Assembly: GCA_964458715.1 (NCBI GenBank)
Contig: CAYWJP010000017.1
Location: 1 to 14,652 of the forward strand
Length of the DNA: 14,652 nucleotides
Direction of reading: 5' to 3'
Source of the DNA: UBA2773 sp964458715
Lineage (GTDB): Bacteria; Patescibacteriota; Minisyncoccia; Moranbacterales; DUUL01
In this document: positions 1 to 6,897 of the stretch, one piece after another
How positions within the stretch are numbered: the stretch's first letter is position 1
Layout of the letters: every line of letters begins with the position of its first letter
Notes under the pieces: generated by a model
Told to the model about the DNA's origin: nothing
Databases searched by the model: none
The model's input: only the letters and a program-made list of their open reading frames with translations
Program-made: the position numbers and the translations under genes

Positions 1-120
1 AAAGAAGGCGTTTTTGAACCAGAAGTTAATATTGATAGACCGAATTATTACTATTGGTGGTACTATTTTTTTGGAATAAAAGAACCGGAAGTAACATCTA
101 CTAATTCTTATGAAGAATAG
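1..120 (+). CDS. C-terminal fragment of an unidentified protein
   Basis: Frame 1 is open from the window edge to a TAG at 118-120, giving the last 39 residues of a protein whose start lies outside the window. The tail has an aromatic cluster (NYYYWWYYFFG, about residues 15-25) followed by an acidic end, EPEVTSTNSYEE. EPEV occurs twice, at about residues 6-9 and 29-32, flanking the aromatic cluster. No family is recognised. It could equally be a secreted or a membrane protein tail. The gene ends 10 bases before the inverted-repeat element that holds the four-helix-bundle pseudogene. That it is coding is inferred only from the open frame and biased composition. Confidence 0.5.
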   Translation, partial: KEGVFEPEVNIDRPNYYYWWYYFFGIKEPEVTSTNSYEE

Positions 121-130
121 TTTTTCTAAA

Positions 131-608
131 TCATTCCAAAGCTCAAACTATTTCAAATTACTCAAATCAAACTCAAATGTCAAAATCTAAAAAAGACTAC
201 GATTTAGAGGAAAGGACGGCTAACTTCGCTGAAAACATTATTGATTTTTGCAAAAATATAAAGAGAAATGGTATAAATAGAACTATAATAATTCAATTAA
301 TAAAATCAGGAACTAGTATTGGAGCTAATTATTGTGAGGCTGATGGAGCAGAATCAGGAAAGGATTTTAAACATAAAATAGCAATTTCCAAAAAAGAAGC
401 CAAAGAAACAAAATATTAGTTAAGAATAATATCCAAAGCTAACCCAGAAATAAAAGAAAAAAGTAGAGAACTTTGGAAAGAAGCTCAGGAATTAACTTTA
501 ATTTTTTCTGCAATCCTGCTGTCTAAGAAAAACAACAAATAGGAAAAATTTGACATTTAGATTTTGGTTTTGATTTGGAATAATTTGGAATAGTTTGGAT
601 TTTGGAAT
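131..608. repeat. Imperfect inverted repeat enclosing the four-helix-bundle gene
   Basis: The left arm (131-182) and the reverse complement of the right arm (551-608) align over about 50 bases with a few substitutions and gaps. For example ATTCCAAA...CAAACTA at 133-150 matches 591-608 at 15 of 18 positions, and TTCAAATTA at 152-160 matches TCCAAATTA on the complement of 581-589. The shared inner end is AAATGTCA. The right arm is built of short TTTGGAATAR units. The arms enclose exactly the broken four-helix-bundle gene, and the left arm contains its ATG. Ribosomal intervening sequences that carry S23/IVP genes have the same plan, an ORF in the loop of a long stem, so this may be a dispersed relative. 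Mobility is an inference. Confidence 0.6.
177..542 (+). pseudogene. Four-helix-bundle protein (S23/IVP family), interrupted by an in-frame TAG
   Basis: The frame from ATG 177 to TAG 540-542 encodes 121 codons, the usual length for this family, but codon 81 (417-419) is TAG. The family hallmarks are clear: a GTSIGANYCEA segment at about residues 45-55, DFKHKIAISKKEAKETKY up to residue 80, and after the stop LRIISKANPEIKEK and a final helix ending FSAILLSKKNNK. Relatives normally read ETxYWLRL, so the TAG sits where a Trp TGG is expected, and a single G-to-A change explains it. Family members are small helical proteins, first found in 23S rRNA intervening sequences, of uncertain function. Read-through or an assembly error are alternatives to a dead gene. 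The start lies inside the left arm of the inverted repeat. Confidence 0.8.
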
Positions 609-666
609 AATTTATTAAATATTTAAACACCATGTTGTGATCTCATTTGTCTTTGAATTTTAAAAT

Positions 667-682
667 AGAGGAAGAAATGTAG
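667..682 (+). other. Shine-Dalgarno-like AGAGGAAG followed by an ATG-TAG minimal reading frame
   Basis: AGAGGAAG at 667-674 is the best ribosome-binding-like sequence seen upstream of any gene in the window, yet it leads into ATG (677-679) directly followed by TAG (680-682). The glyA start is 28 bases further on and has no such sequence. A start-stop element can hold ribosomes, but at this length chance is quite possible. Confidence 0.2.
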
Positions 683-709
683 AATTTTTGTAATAATTAA
701 ATTATCAAA

Positions 710-1954
710 ATGGATTATACAAATTTAAAAAATCAAGATAAAGCTGTTTTTAATATTATTGAACAAGAAAAAACCAGACAAATAAATGAAATTGAATTAA
801 TTGCCTCTGAAAATTATGTTTCTTTGGCAGTGCTAGAAGCGATGGGCTCTGTTTTGACTAATAAATATAGTGAAGGTTATCCTGGGCATCGATATTATGG
901 AGGTAATCAAGTGGTTGATAAAGTAGAAAATATTGCAATTGAGCGAGCTAAAGAGCTTTTCGGTGCCGAACACGTTAATGTTCAGCCTCTTTCTGGATCA
1001 CCGGCTAATGCGGCCGTTTATTTTGCTTTTCTAAAACCAGGTGATAAGGTAATGGGCTTAAAATTGGATCATGGTGGCCATCTTTCTCATGGACATCCAG
1101 TTAATTTTTCAGGAATGCTTTATGATTTTGTTCAATATGAAGTAGATTCAAAAACAGGCAAAATCGACATGGAAGAAGTTAGAAAGTTAGCCTTAAAAGA
1201 AAAACCAAAAATGATTGTAGCTGGTTATAGTGCTTATTCTCGAGAAATTGAATGGGACAAATTTAAAGAAATTGCCGATGAAGTCGGAGCTTACACTTTT
1301 GCAGATATTGCTCACACTGCCGGATTGATTGCAGCCAAAAAAATGAATAATCCAGTTCCTTTTTTTGATGTAGTTTCTACTACCACTCACAAGACTTTAA
1401 GAGGACCAAGAGGAGCTATGATAATGTGCAAAGAAAAATATGCCAAACAAGTTGATCGGGCAGTTTTTCCGGGAATGCAAGGTGGTCCGCATGACCATAT
1501 TACTGCCGCTAAAGCAGTAGCTTTTGGAGAAGCTTTAAGGCCTGAGTTTGCTGAGTATGGAGAACAAACCATTAAAAACGCTCAAATTATGGTGGAAGAA
1601 TTTCAAGGTAAGGGTTATCGAGTAGTTTCGGAGGGAACAGACAATCACTTAATGGTAGTTGATATGACCAGTAAAGAAATTGATGGAAAAACCGCTGAAA
1701 CCGCTTTGGAAAAGTGTGGAATATCAGTTAGTCGTTCTACTATTCCTAATGATCCTAATCCACCGATGAAACCTTCTGGTGTTCGATTTGGAACTCCCGC
1801 TATTACTACTAGGGGCATGAAGGAAGCTGAAATTAAAAAAATTGTTGAATGGATTGACAAAGCTATCCAAAATCGAGATAATGATGAGGTTTTGAAAGAT
1901 ATTCAAAATGAAGTTAAAGAGTTTTCTAAAAATTTTCCAATTCCGAGTGTGTGA
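710..1954 (+). CDS. glyA: Serine hydroxymethyltransferase
   Basis: Catalyses the PLP-dependent interconversion of serine plus tetrahydrofolate with glycine plus 5,10-methylene-tetrahydrofolate, the main entry of one-carbon units. The 414 residues match the usual bacterial length (about 415). Visible motifs are IASENYVS (31-38), YGGNQVVDKVE (63-73), the HGGHLSHG substrate segment (121-128), FADIAHTAG (197-205), and TTTHKTLRGPRG with the PLP-binding Lys228. The C-terminal RFGTPAITTRGM segment (359-370) is intact. No active-site residue appears lost. The ATG at 710 begins a protein of normal length although no ribosome-binding site precedes it, which is typical of this window. It heads the same-strand run, and folD, which uses its product, follows after a 191-base repeat-bearing gap. 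Confidence 0.97.
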   Translation: MDYTNLKNQDKAVFNIIEQEKTRQINEIELIASENYVSLAVLEAMGSVLTNKYSEGYPGHRYYGGNQVVDKVENIAIERAKELFGAEHVNVQPLSGSPANAAVYFAFLKPGDKVMGLKLDHGGHLSHGHPVNFSGMLYDFVQYEVDSKTGKIDMEEVRKLALKEKPKMIVAGYSAYSREIEWDKFKEIADEVGAYTFADIAHTAGLIAAKKMNNPVPFFDVVSTTTHKTLRGPRGAMIMCKEKYAKQVDRAVFPGMQGGPHDHITAAKAVAFGEALRPEFAEYGEQTIKNAQIMVEEFQGKGYRVVSEGTDNHLMVVDMTSKEIDGKTAETALEKCGISVSRSTIPNDPNPPMKPSGVRFGTPAITTRGMKEAEIKKIVEWIDKAIQNRDNDEVLKDIQNEVKEFSKNFPIPSV

Positions 1955-1965
1955 GAGTTAGAAAG

Positions 1966-1985
1966 CCTGCCTGCCGGTAGGCAGG
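1966..1985. repeat. GC-rich palindrome CCTGCCTGCCGGTAGGCAGG
   Basis: The 20 bases pair with themselves at every position, with a single G-T wobble at the inner T-G-C-C-G-G-T-A centre. It is 75 percent G+C in a strongly AT-rich intergenic region, 11 bases after the glyA stop. No T-run follows, so it is not a classic intrinsic terminator. From memory, very similar CCTGCC/GGCAGG palindromes are scattered through many Parcubacteria genomes, which would make it a dispersed extragenic palindrome. That recollection is not checked here. Confidence 0.65.
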
Positions 1986-1986
1986 T

Positions 1987-2066
1987 CCATAAAGTCGATA
2001 AAGTTGGAATTTTTACAACGTGAATATCAAAAACTTTAGGGACTTTCGACTTTAAAGACTTTACGG
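1987..2066. repeat. Inverted repeat of AAAGTC-type units between glyA and folD
   Basis: The arm at 1987-2006 matches the reverse complement of 2047-2066 at 16 of 20 positions. Both arms are made of TAAAGTC/TAAAGTY units, and further GACTTT copies sit at 2040-2046. It begins immediately after the GC-rich palindrome, so the two may form one composite repeat. A similar run of AAAGT units lies at 2995-3033. The rest of the gap to folD (2067-2145) shows only a TATAAA at 2118-2123 with no well-spaced -35. Confidence 0.55.
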
Positions 2067-2145
2067 ATTAGTTCGTATCAAAATTGAAAATATAACATTG
2101 CAAAATGAAGATGTGTTTATAAATATTATTAAGCTTAAAGAATAA

Positions 2146-3015
2146 ATGCAAACCAAAATCATTGACGGAAAAATTATTGCTGAAAGAATCAAAGACGAAA
2201 TTGTCGAAGAAGTTTTAAAATTAAATCGACATAAAGTTCAGAACGCTGAAATAAGGCCTAATTTAGCGGTGATTTTAATAGGACATAATAAAGAGTCGGA
2301 ATTATATGTTAATAAAAAAGTAGAAGAAGCTAGGAAGGTGGGAATAGATACTCATCTTTATCGATTTTGCGAAGAAGATTCCCAGGAGGATATTATTAGA
2401 ACAATCGAGGTTTTAAATCTGGATAAAGAAATTGATGGTATTTTAGTTCAATTGCCTTTGTCAAATAAGTTTAATACTGATAAAATAATAACAGCGATTG
2501 ATCCCAAGAAAGACGTGGATTGTTTTCATCCGATTAATCAAAAAAGAAAAATTGATAAAATAATATCCCCAGTTCACGGTGCAGTTTTGGAAATTTTAGC
2601 GGAAGCGAAATATGGTATTAAGAATAAAAATGTTTTAATAATTTCTAATTCTAAGATTTTTAGTGAAAATTTAAAAAATATTTTAGAAAAAAAAGAAGCT
2701 CAAGTAAAAAGGATATCCTCAGCAGACTCTTGTCTAAGTGATGAAATTTTAGAAGCAGATTTATTGATTTCAGCGGTCGGGAAGCCTCATTTCATAAAAA
2801 GTAAAATGCTTAAAGAGCGGGCGGGAATTGTTGATATTGGAATTTCTCGAGATGGAAAAAAAGTTAAGGGAGATTTTGATTCGAAAGAGTCAGAAGGAAA
2901 AATTAGTTTTTATACTCCTGTTCCAGGCGGAGTTGGCCCTATTACAGTGGCAATTTTGCTTAGAAATACGCTGGAGCTTTTCAAGCTCAAGTTCTTAAAG
3001 TCTAAAAGTTCGTAA
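2146..3015 (+). CDS. folD: FolD-like methylenetetrahydrofolate dehydrogenase/cyclohydrolase, divergent
   Basis: FolD oxidises 5,10-methylene-THF with NADP and hydrolyses the product to 10-formyl-THF. The 289-residue protein keeps the folate-side active site: the SxxYVxxK motif (Ser51, Tyr54, catalytic Lys58), Gln102 in VQLPL, and KDVD (122-125), though the usual DGFHP reads DCFHP. The C-terminal PVPGGVGPITVAILL (258-272) is canonical. The nucleotide half is odd. The usual PCTPxG is replaced by SPVHGA (141-146), and the conserved GRSxxVGxP of the NADP site is replaced by SNSKIFSENL (167-176), without the glycines and arginine. The last residues (LKFLKSKSS) are encoded by the start of an AAAGT repeat patch. 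Family membership is secure. Full dehydrogenase activity is not, and cofactor choice may differ. Confidence 0.88.
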   Translation: MQTKIIDGKIIAERIKDEIVEEVLKLNRHKVQNAEIRPNLAVILIGHNKESELYVNKKVEEARKVGIDTHLYRFCEEDSQEDIIRTIEVLNLDKEIDGILVQLPLSNKFNTDKIITAIDPKKDVDCFHPINQKRKIDKIISPVHGAVLEILAEAKYGIKNKNVLIISNSKIFSENLKNILEKKEAQVKRISSADSCLSDEILEADLLISAVGKPHFIKSKMLKERAGIVDIGISRDGKKVKGDFDSKESEGKISFYTPVPGGVGPITVAILLRNTLELFKLKFLKSKSS

Positions 3016-3033
3016 AGTTTATAAAGTTATAAA
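2995..3033. repeat. AAAGT-type repeat patch across the folD end
   Basis: Four units of the form TAAAGT or AAAAGT are spaced along 2995-3030 and resemble the arms at 1987-2006 and 2047-2066. The patch covers the last codons of folD and its stop, then runs to the start of the next gene. It looks like a copy of the same intergenic repeat family that has been read into the folD C-terminus. Confidence 0.4.
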
Positions 3034-4362
3034 ATGGCAATAATGAAAACAAAAAATTGGATACTTATTGGAGTAGCAGCCGTAATTATAATAGGTGGAA
3101 TTATTTGGTGGTCCCAAAGAGGCGAATCAACTGATAATTTGCAAAAAGAAATTGTAACCAAAAGTGATTTGGAAAAAACAATTTCAGCTACTGGCTCTTT
3201 GGTTTCGGAGAGTCCCATTGCTTTAAATTTTGAAAGTGCCGGAAGAGTTCAGGAAATTAAAGTAAAAGTAGGTGATGAAATTATAGAAGGCGATATTGTT
3301 GCAATTTTAGACAATAATGTACTTAGCGAACAAGTCAAAAAGGCGAAAGCTGCCCTGGATAAGGCAGTAATGACTGATAAAATGAACAGTGACTCGACAA
3401 GAGAGGCCCTTGAAAAAGTAGATAATGCCGAAAATTACTTAGAAGCCGTAGAAGAATATTATGACCAGTTAGTAGACGCTGCTGAGATCGCTTATGAAAA
3501 TTCTAGTGATTATCAAGAAGATGCGGAAAGTTATTATGATCAAGTCGTGTCTGATTATGGAGTTGGAAGTAAAGAAGCTAAAAGTGCTTTGTTGACGCTG
3601 ACAAGCGCTGATAATTCTGAGCAGGCAGCTGAAGAAGCTTTGGAAACTGCCAGAAAAAGCAGAGCTTTGAATAATATTTCTGCAGAAAACTCTCTTAGCT
3701 TAGCCGAAGAAAGTTTGACGACTATAGAATCTAATTATGCAGAATCTAGCAGGAATGCCACTGTTGTCGCTGCTCAAGCCGATTATCAAATTGCTTTAAA
3801 ATCTTTGGAAAACTCCTCTCTGAAAGCCCCTTTGAATGGAATAATTTCTAAAATAAATTATGAACCAGGAGAGGTTATTGGAAGCGCTAGCCTGGGTGAG
3901 TCTTTCGGCGAGATGATTACTAAAGATTTTATTTTAGAAGCGGATATTCCAGAGTCTGATATTTCTGAATTAGAATTAGATCAAACTGCCGAGGTTACTT
4001 TTGATGCTTTTGAATATGACGAAAAATTTATTGCTAAAATTATTGAAATTGAACCTGCTTCAACCAAAATTCAAGATGTAGTTTATTATAAAGCTAAATT
4101 AAAAATTGAAGGAAGCAATTTTAAATTTAAAGAAGGAATGAGCGCTGATATTGATATTCTTATTAATTCTGAACAGAACATATTGCGAGTTTCAGACCAG
4201 TTTATTTTTGAAAATAATGGTCAAGAGATAGTTTTTGTTATGAATAACGGTAAATTAGCGGAAAAAAAGATTAAAACTGGATTAAATGGTGATAATGGTT
4301 ACACTGAGATTTTATCAGGATTAGAAGATGGAGAAGAGGTATATTTAAAAGAAGAAAAATAA
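3034..4362 (+). CDS. HlyD/MacA-like membrane-fusion (periplasmic adaptor) protein
   Basis: Adaptor of an export system, usually the partner of a MacB-type ABC transporter. The 442 residues show an N-terminal membrane anchor (about 9-27, WILIGVAAVIIIGG) followed by a barrel segment ISATGSLVSE (50-59). Next come the first lipoyl half GRVQEIKVKVGDEIIEGDIVAILD (70-93) and a long helical hairpin rich in Ala/Glu (about 98-260), then the second lipoyl half LKAPLNGIISKINYEPGEVIG (263-283). A beta-barrel domain and a C-terminal membrane-proximal domain follow to the end. In a single-membrane cell it would sit on the outer face. No ABC ATPase or permease is next to it in this window. ATG 3034 is used, with ATG 3043 as an alternative; neither has a ribosome-binding site. 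Confidence 0.85.
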   Translation: MAIMKTKNWILIGVAAVIIIGGIIWWSQRGESTDNLQKEIVTKSDLEKTISATGSLVSESPIALNFESAGRVQEIKVKVGDEIIEGDIVAILDNNVLSEQVKKAKAALDKAVMTDKMNSDSTREALEKVDNAENYLEAVEEYYDQLVDAAEIAYENSSDYQEDAESYYDQVVSDYGVGSKEAKSALLTLTSADNSEQAAEEALETARKSRALNNISAENSLSLAEESLTTIESNYAESSRNATVVAAQADYQIALKSLENSSLKAPLNGIISKINYEPGEVIGSASLGESFGEMITKDFILEADIPESDISELELDQTAEVTFDAFEYDEKFIAKIIEIEPASTKIQDVVYYKAKLKIEGSNFKFKEGMSADIDILINSEQNILRVSDQFIFENNGQEIVFVMNNGKLAEKKIKTGLNGDNGYTEILSGLEDGEEVYLKEEK

Positions 4363-4369
4363 GAGAAAT

Positions 4370-4500
4370 TTATAATTTATAATTTGTAATTTATAAACAA
4401 TCTATAATAACTAATTTTTAATTTATAAACGCGGTGTTTTAAAATTTGATATTGAAAATTAGATATTGTTTACAAATTATAAATTATAAATTATAAATTG
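4370..4500. repeat. 131-base AT-rich palindrome upstream of mltG
   Basis: The outer arms 4370-4403 and 4461-4500 are inverted copies: about 32 of 34 positions match after one 2-base indel. Inside them, CTAATTTTTAAT (4411-4422) pairs with ATTGAAAATTAG (4451-4462) over 12 positions with one G-T wobble, and the apex is a small GC-rich loop GCGGT (4431-4435). Almost the whole segment can fold as one long hairpin, like a small MITE or other palindromic insertion. No coding sequence lies inside. It takes up most of the 229-base gap between the adaptor gene and the mltG ATG. Confidence 0.65.
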
Positions 4501-4591
4501 TTGATATTCAAATTTTGAAATTGAATTATTCGTCGTGGCAGACAAAATTTTAAATTTAAAATTACTAATATTTATTAAATCCTTATTTCTC

Positions 4592-5656
4592 ATGAATAAA
4601 AATCTTAAAATTCCTCTAATTGTCTCAACAATATTAATAGCACTAATAGTGCTAATCGTTATCTTTTATGCGATTTTTCATTCGCTTGCCTATAATAGTC
4701 GAGTCAGTGAATCCAATCTGGTTCAATTATTTGAAATAGAAAAAAATGAAGGAGCTAAAACGATTGGTTCGAATTTAGCTGAAGCGAATCTAATTAAAAA
4801 TAAATATTATTTTTATTTTTATCTTCGATCGGAATCTTTAACTCAGAAAATTCAAGCCGGAAATTATGAACTAAGTCCCGATATGACTGTTCAAGAAATA
4901 GCCCAAAAAATAGTTAAAGGAGAGATTAAAGAGGCGTATGAAAAATTAATTATACCAGAAGGATTTACTAACGCTAAAATTATTGAACGAATTAAAGAAC
5001 TTGATCCAAAATTAGCCCAAGAATTTGAAGAGATTGTTAATTGTAAATGTCAAACTGGAGCAGTGTGTGCTTGCGAAAATATTCAAAATAAATATTCTTT
5101 TTTGAGCAGTCTTCCTATCGGAGTGGATTTTGAAGGTTATTTATTTCCTGATACTTATTTTGTTTATCCTGAAGACGATGCTATTAAACTAGCTACTAAA
5201 TTTTTTAATAATTTTGACGAAAAAATTACTCCAGAAATAATTCAATCTATAGAAGATCAGGGGAAAACTTTACATGAAATTGTAACTATGGCTTCAGTGG
5301 TGGAAAAAGAAGTTCGTTCTGACGCAGATAAAAAAATTGTAGCAGGAATTTTTTGGAATCGAGTCAACGATAATTATTTACTTCAGAGCTGTGCTACTTT
5401 AGCTTATGTTTTAGGAGAAGATAAAAAGCAATATACCATAGAAGATACTCAAATTGATTCTCCTTATAATACCTATCAAAATATTGGTTTACCACCAGGA
5501 CCAGTTAGCAATCCTGGATTAAAATCGATTGAAGCTTCGATTCTTCCAGAAAAATCCAATTATTATTATTTTTTAAGTGATCCAAAAACAAGTGAAACAG
5601 TTTTTTCTAAGACGCTAGAAGAACACAATTTCAATAAAGCTAAATACGGATTATGA
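4592..5656 (+). CDS. mltG: Endolytic transglycosylase MltG (YceG-like)
   Basis: Cleaves nascent glycan strands of peptidoglycan at the membrane. From ATG 4592 the protein has 354 residues: a short basic start MNKNLK, a single membrane helix (about 7-30), a LysM-like part (AGNYELSPDMTVQEIAQKI, about 89-107) and the catalytic domain. The catalytic domain shows GYLFPDTYFV (182-191), ASVVEKEV with the catalytic Glu (238), PYNTYQNIGLPPGPVSNPG (291-309) and LPEKSNYYYFL near the end. An upstream GTG at 4535 would add 19 residues, but ATG places the anchor at the N-terminus as in relatives. Unusual is a Cys-rich insertion CKCQTGAVCAC (Cys151, 153, 159, 161) before the catalytic domain. The stop overlaps the rodA start as ATGA, implying coupled translation of two wall-synthesis genes. 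Confidence 0.93.
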   Translation: MNKNLKIPLIVSTILIALIVLIVIFYAIFHSLAYNSRVSESNLVQLFEIEKNEGAKTIGSNLAEANLIKNKYYFYFYLRSESLTQKIQAGNYELSPDMTVQEIAQKIVKGEIKEAYEKLIIPEGFTNAKIIERIKELDPKLAQEFEEIVNCKCQTGAVCACENIQNKYSFLSSLPIGVDFEGYLFPDTYFVYPEDDAIKLATKFFNNFDEKITPEIIQSIEDQGKTLHEIVTMASVVEKEVRSDADKKIVAGIFWNRVNDNYLLQSCATLAYVLGEDKKQYTIEDTQIDSPYNTYQNIGLPPGPVSNPGLKSIEASILPEKSNYYYFLSDPKTSETVFSKTLEEHNFNKAKYGL

Positions 5657-6762
5657 TAAAAGGAGTCCTAAAATTAGACTGGAAAAGTATGGGGGCAGTC
5701 TCTTTTTTATTGGTTTCGGGCTTAATTACTATTTATTCTTTTTCAATCGGAATTGAACAAGGGGAAATCAATCTTTTTCATAAGCAACTTATTTTTTTGG
5801 CAATAGGAATTACTCTTTTTTTGTTTTTTAGTTTTTACGATTATCGAACCTGGAGAAATTATAGTAATTTTTTGTATTTTGTTAGTATCGCATTGCTTTT
5901 TTTGGTGTTATTTTTAGGGAGTAATGTCAGAGGAACTTCTGGTTGGTTTAGTTTGGGATTCTTCAATCTTCAGCCAGTTGAATTGGTTAAAATCTTTTCT
6001 ATAATTTTTTTAGCTAGTTATTTTGTTAGAGTCGGTCATTCAAAAATTGGTTTTAAAGAATTTTTTGGATCTTTTCTTATAATGGTTTTGCCAATTTTCT
6101 TAACTCTCAAGCAACCAGACTTGGGATCGGCTTCGGTTCTAATCGTAATTTGGCTGGGAATGTCTTTGTTCGCTGGGGTGGATAAAAAATATTTAATTTT
6201 TTTGTTTCTTACGGTTTCCATTGCGTTATTTTTAAGCTGGGGCGGGGTATTAAAAGATTATCAAAAAGAGAGAATTCAGACTTTTTTAGATCCTGAAAGA
6301 GATCCACTAGGAAGTGGTTATAATGTGATTCAGTCTATGATTGCTATCGGCTCTGGAGGCGTGACTGGAAAAGGAATCGGGAACGGCTCACAAAGTCAAT
6401 TAAATTTTTTACCAGAAAGACACACCGATTTCGTTTTTGCTTCTATTACTGAAGAATTTGGGATAATCGGTTCATTTTTAACTATTGGATTCTATTGGAT
6501 TCTATTTTATCGTATTTTTTGTATTGCTCAGAAAGCTCGAGATAGATTTGGTCAATTGATAGTCGGGGGTGTTTTGATAATGTTTTCTTATCAAGTGGTA
6601 ATAAATATCGGAATGAATATTGGAATTGTTCCAGTTACTGGAATCTCGTTACCTTTTCTGAGTTATGGCGGCAGTTTTTTGTTAGCGACTATGATTGGTT
6701 TCGGAATATGCCAAAATGTTTGGATAAAAAAACGAAAAATGGTTATAGAAGATTACTCATAA
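5653..6762 (+). CDS. rodA: SEDS-family peptidoglycan polymerase, RodA-like
   Basis: SEDS proteins are multi-pass glycosyltransferases that polymerise lipid II. RodA works in elongation, FtsW in division. The 369 residues contain about ten hydrophobic segments and the family signatures: GWFSLGFFNLQPVELVKI (97-114), QPDLGSASVL (154-163), DPLGSGYNVIQSMIAIGSGG (217-236), LNFLPERHTDFVFA with the essential Asp259 (250-263), and VPVTGISLPFLSYGGS (326-341). The LNFLPERHTDF and NIGMNIG wording favours RodA over FtsW, but motif reading alone is not decisive. The ATG overlaps the mltG TGA by four bases. Together with mltG it gives one polymerase and one glycan-cleaving enzyme, a combination proposed elsewhere to set strand length. 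Confidence 0.92.
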   Translation: MIKGVLKLDWKSMGAVSFLLVSGLITIYSFSIGIEQGEINLFHKQLIFLAIGITLFLFFSFYDYRTWRNYSNFLYFVSIALLFLVLFLGSNVRGTSGWFSLGFFNLQPVELVKIFSIIFLASYFVRVGHSKIGFKEFFGSFLIMVLPIFLTLKQPDLGSASVLIVIWLGMSLFAGVDKKYLIFLFLTVSIALFLSWGGVLKDYQKERIQTFLDPERDPLGSGYNVIQSMIAIGSGGVTGKGIGNGSQSQLNFLPERHTDFVFASITEEFGIIGSFLTIGFYWILFYRIFCIAQKARDRFGQLIVGGVLIMFSYQVVINIGMNIGIVPVTGISLPFLSYGGSFLLATMIGFGICQNVWIKKRKMVIEDYS

Positions 6763-6840
6763 AATTTTTCAGAGGTTCGACTTTTGGGCAATATTGAAAC
6801 AATGAAAAACCTATCTATTGATTGGTAAGTAAACAATTGA

Positions 6841-6882
6841 CAATAAATGATTAGTGATTAACAATAAATAGTCAGTAATTAA
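6841..6882. repeat. Tandem 21-base duplication
   Basis: Two adjacent copies, 6841-6861 and 6862-6882, begin CAATAAAT and end with ATTAA. They match at 17 of 21 positions. They lie just before the Trx-CcdA gene. A TTGACA at 6837-6842 overlaps the first copy, but no good -10 is found 16-18 bases downstream, so a promoter is not called. Confidence 0.5.
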
Positions 6883-6897
6883 AAAATAAGATAAAAG

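Noticed and set aside
543..709. Glycine or tetrahydrofolate riboswitch upstream of glyA
   Set aside because: No conserved core of either class is seen. The stretch holds the right arm of the inverted repeat and AT-rich sequence only.
4535..4591. GTG at 4535 as the mltG start, adding 19 residues
   Set aside because: It would put a second hydrophobic stretch ahead of the anchor and overlaps the tail of AT-rich intergenic DNA. ATG 4592 gives the usual basic start plus membrane helix.
6837..6870. Promoter from TTGACA at 6837-6842 before the Trx-CcdA gene
   Set aside because: The boxes 16-18 bases downstream (TAACAA/AACAAT) are poor, and the TTGACA falls at the edge of a tandem duplication.
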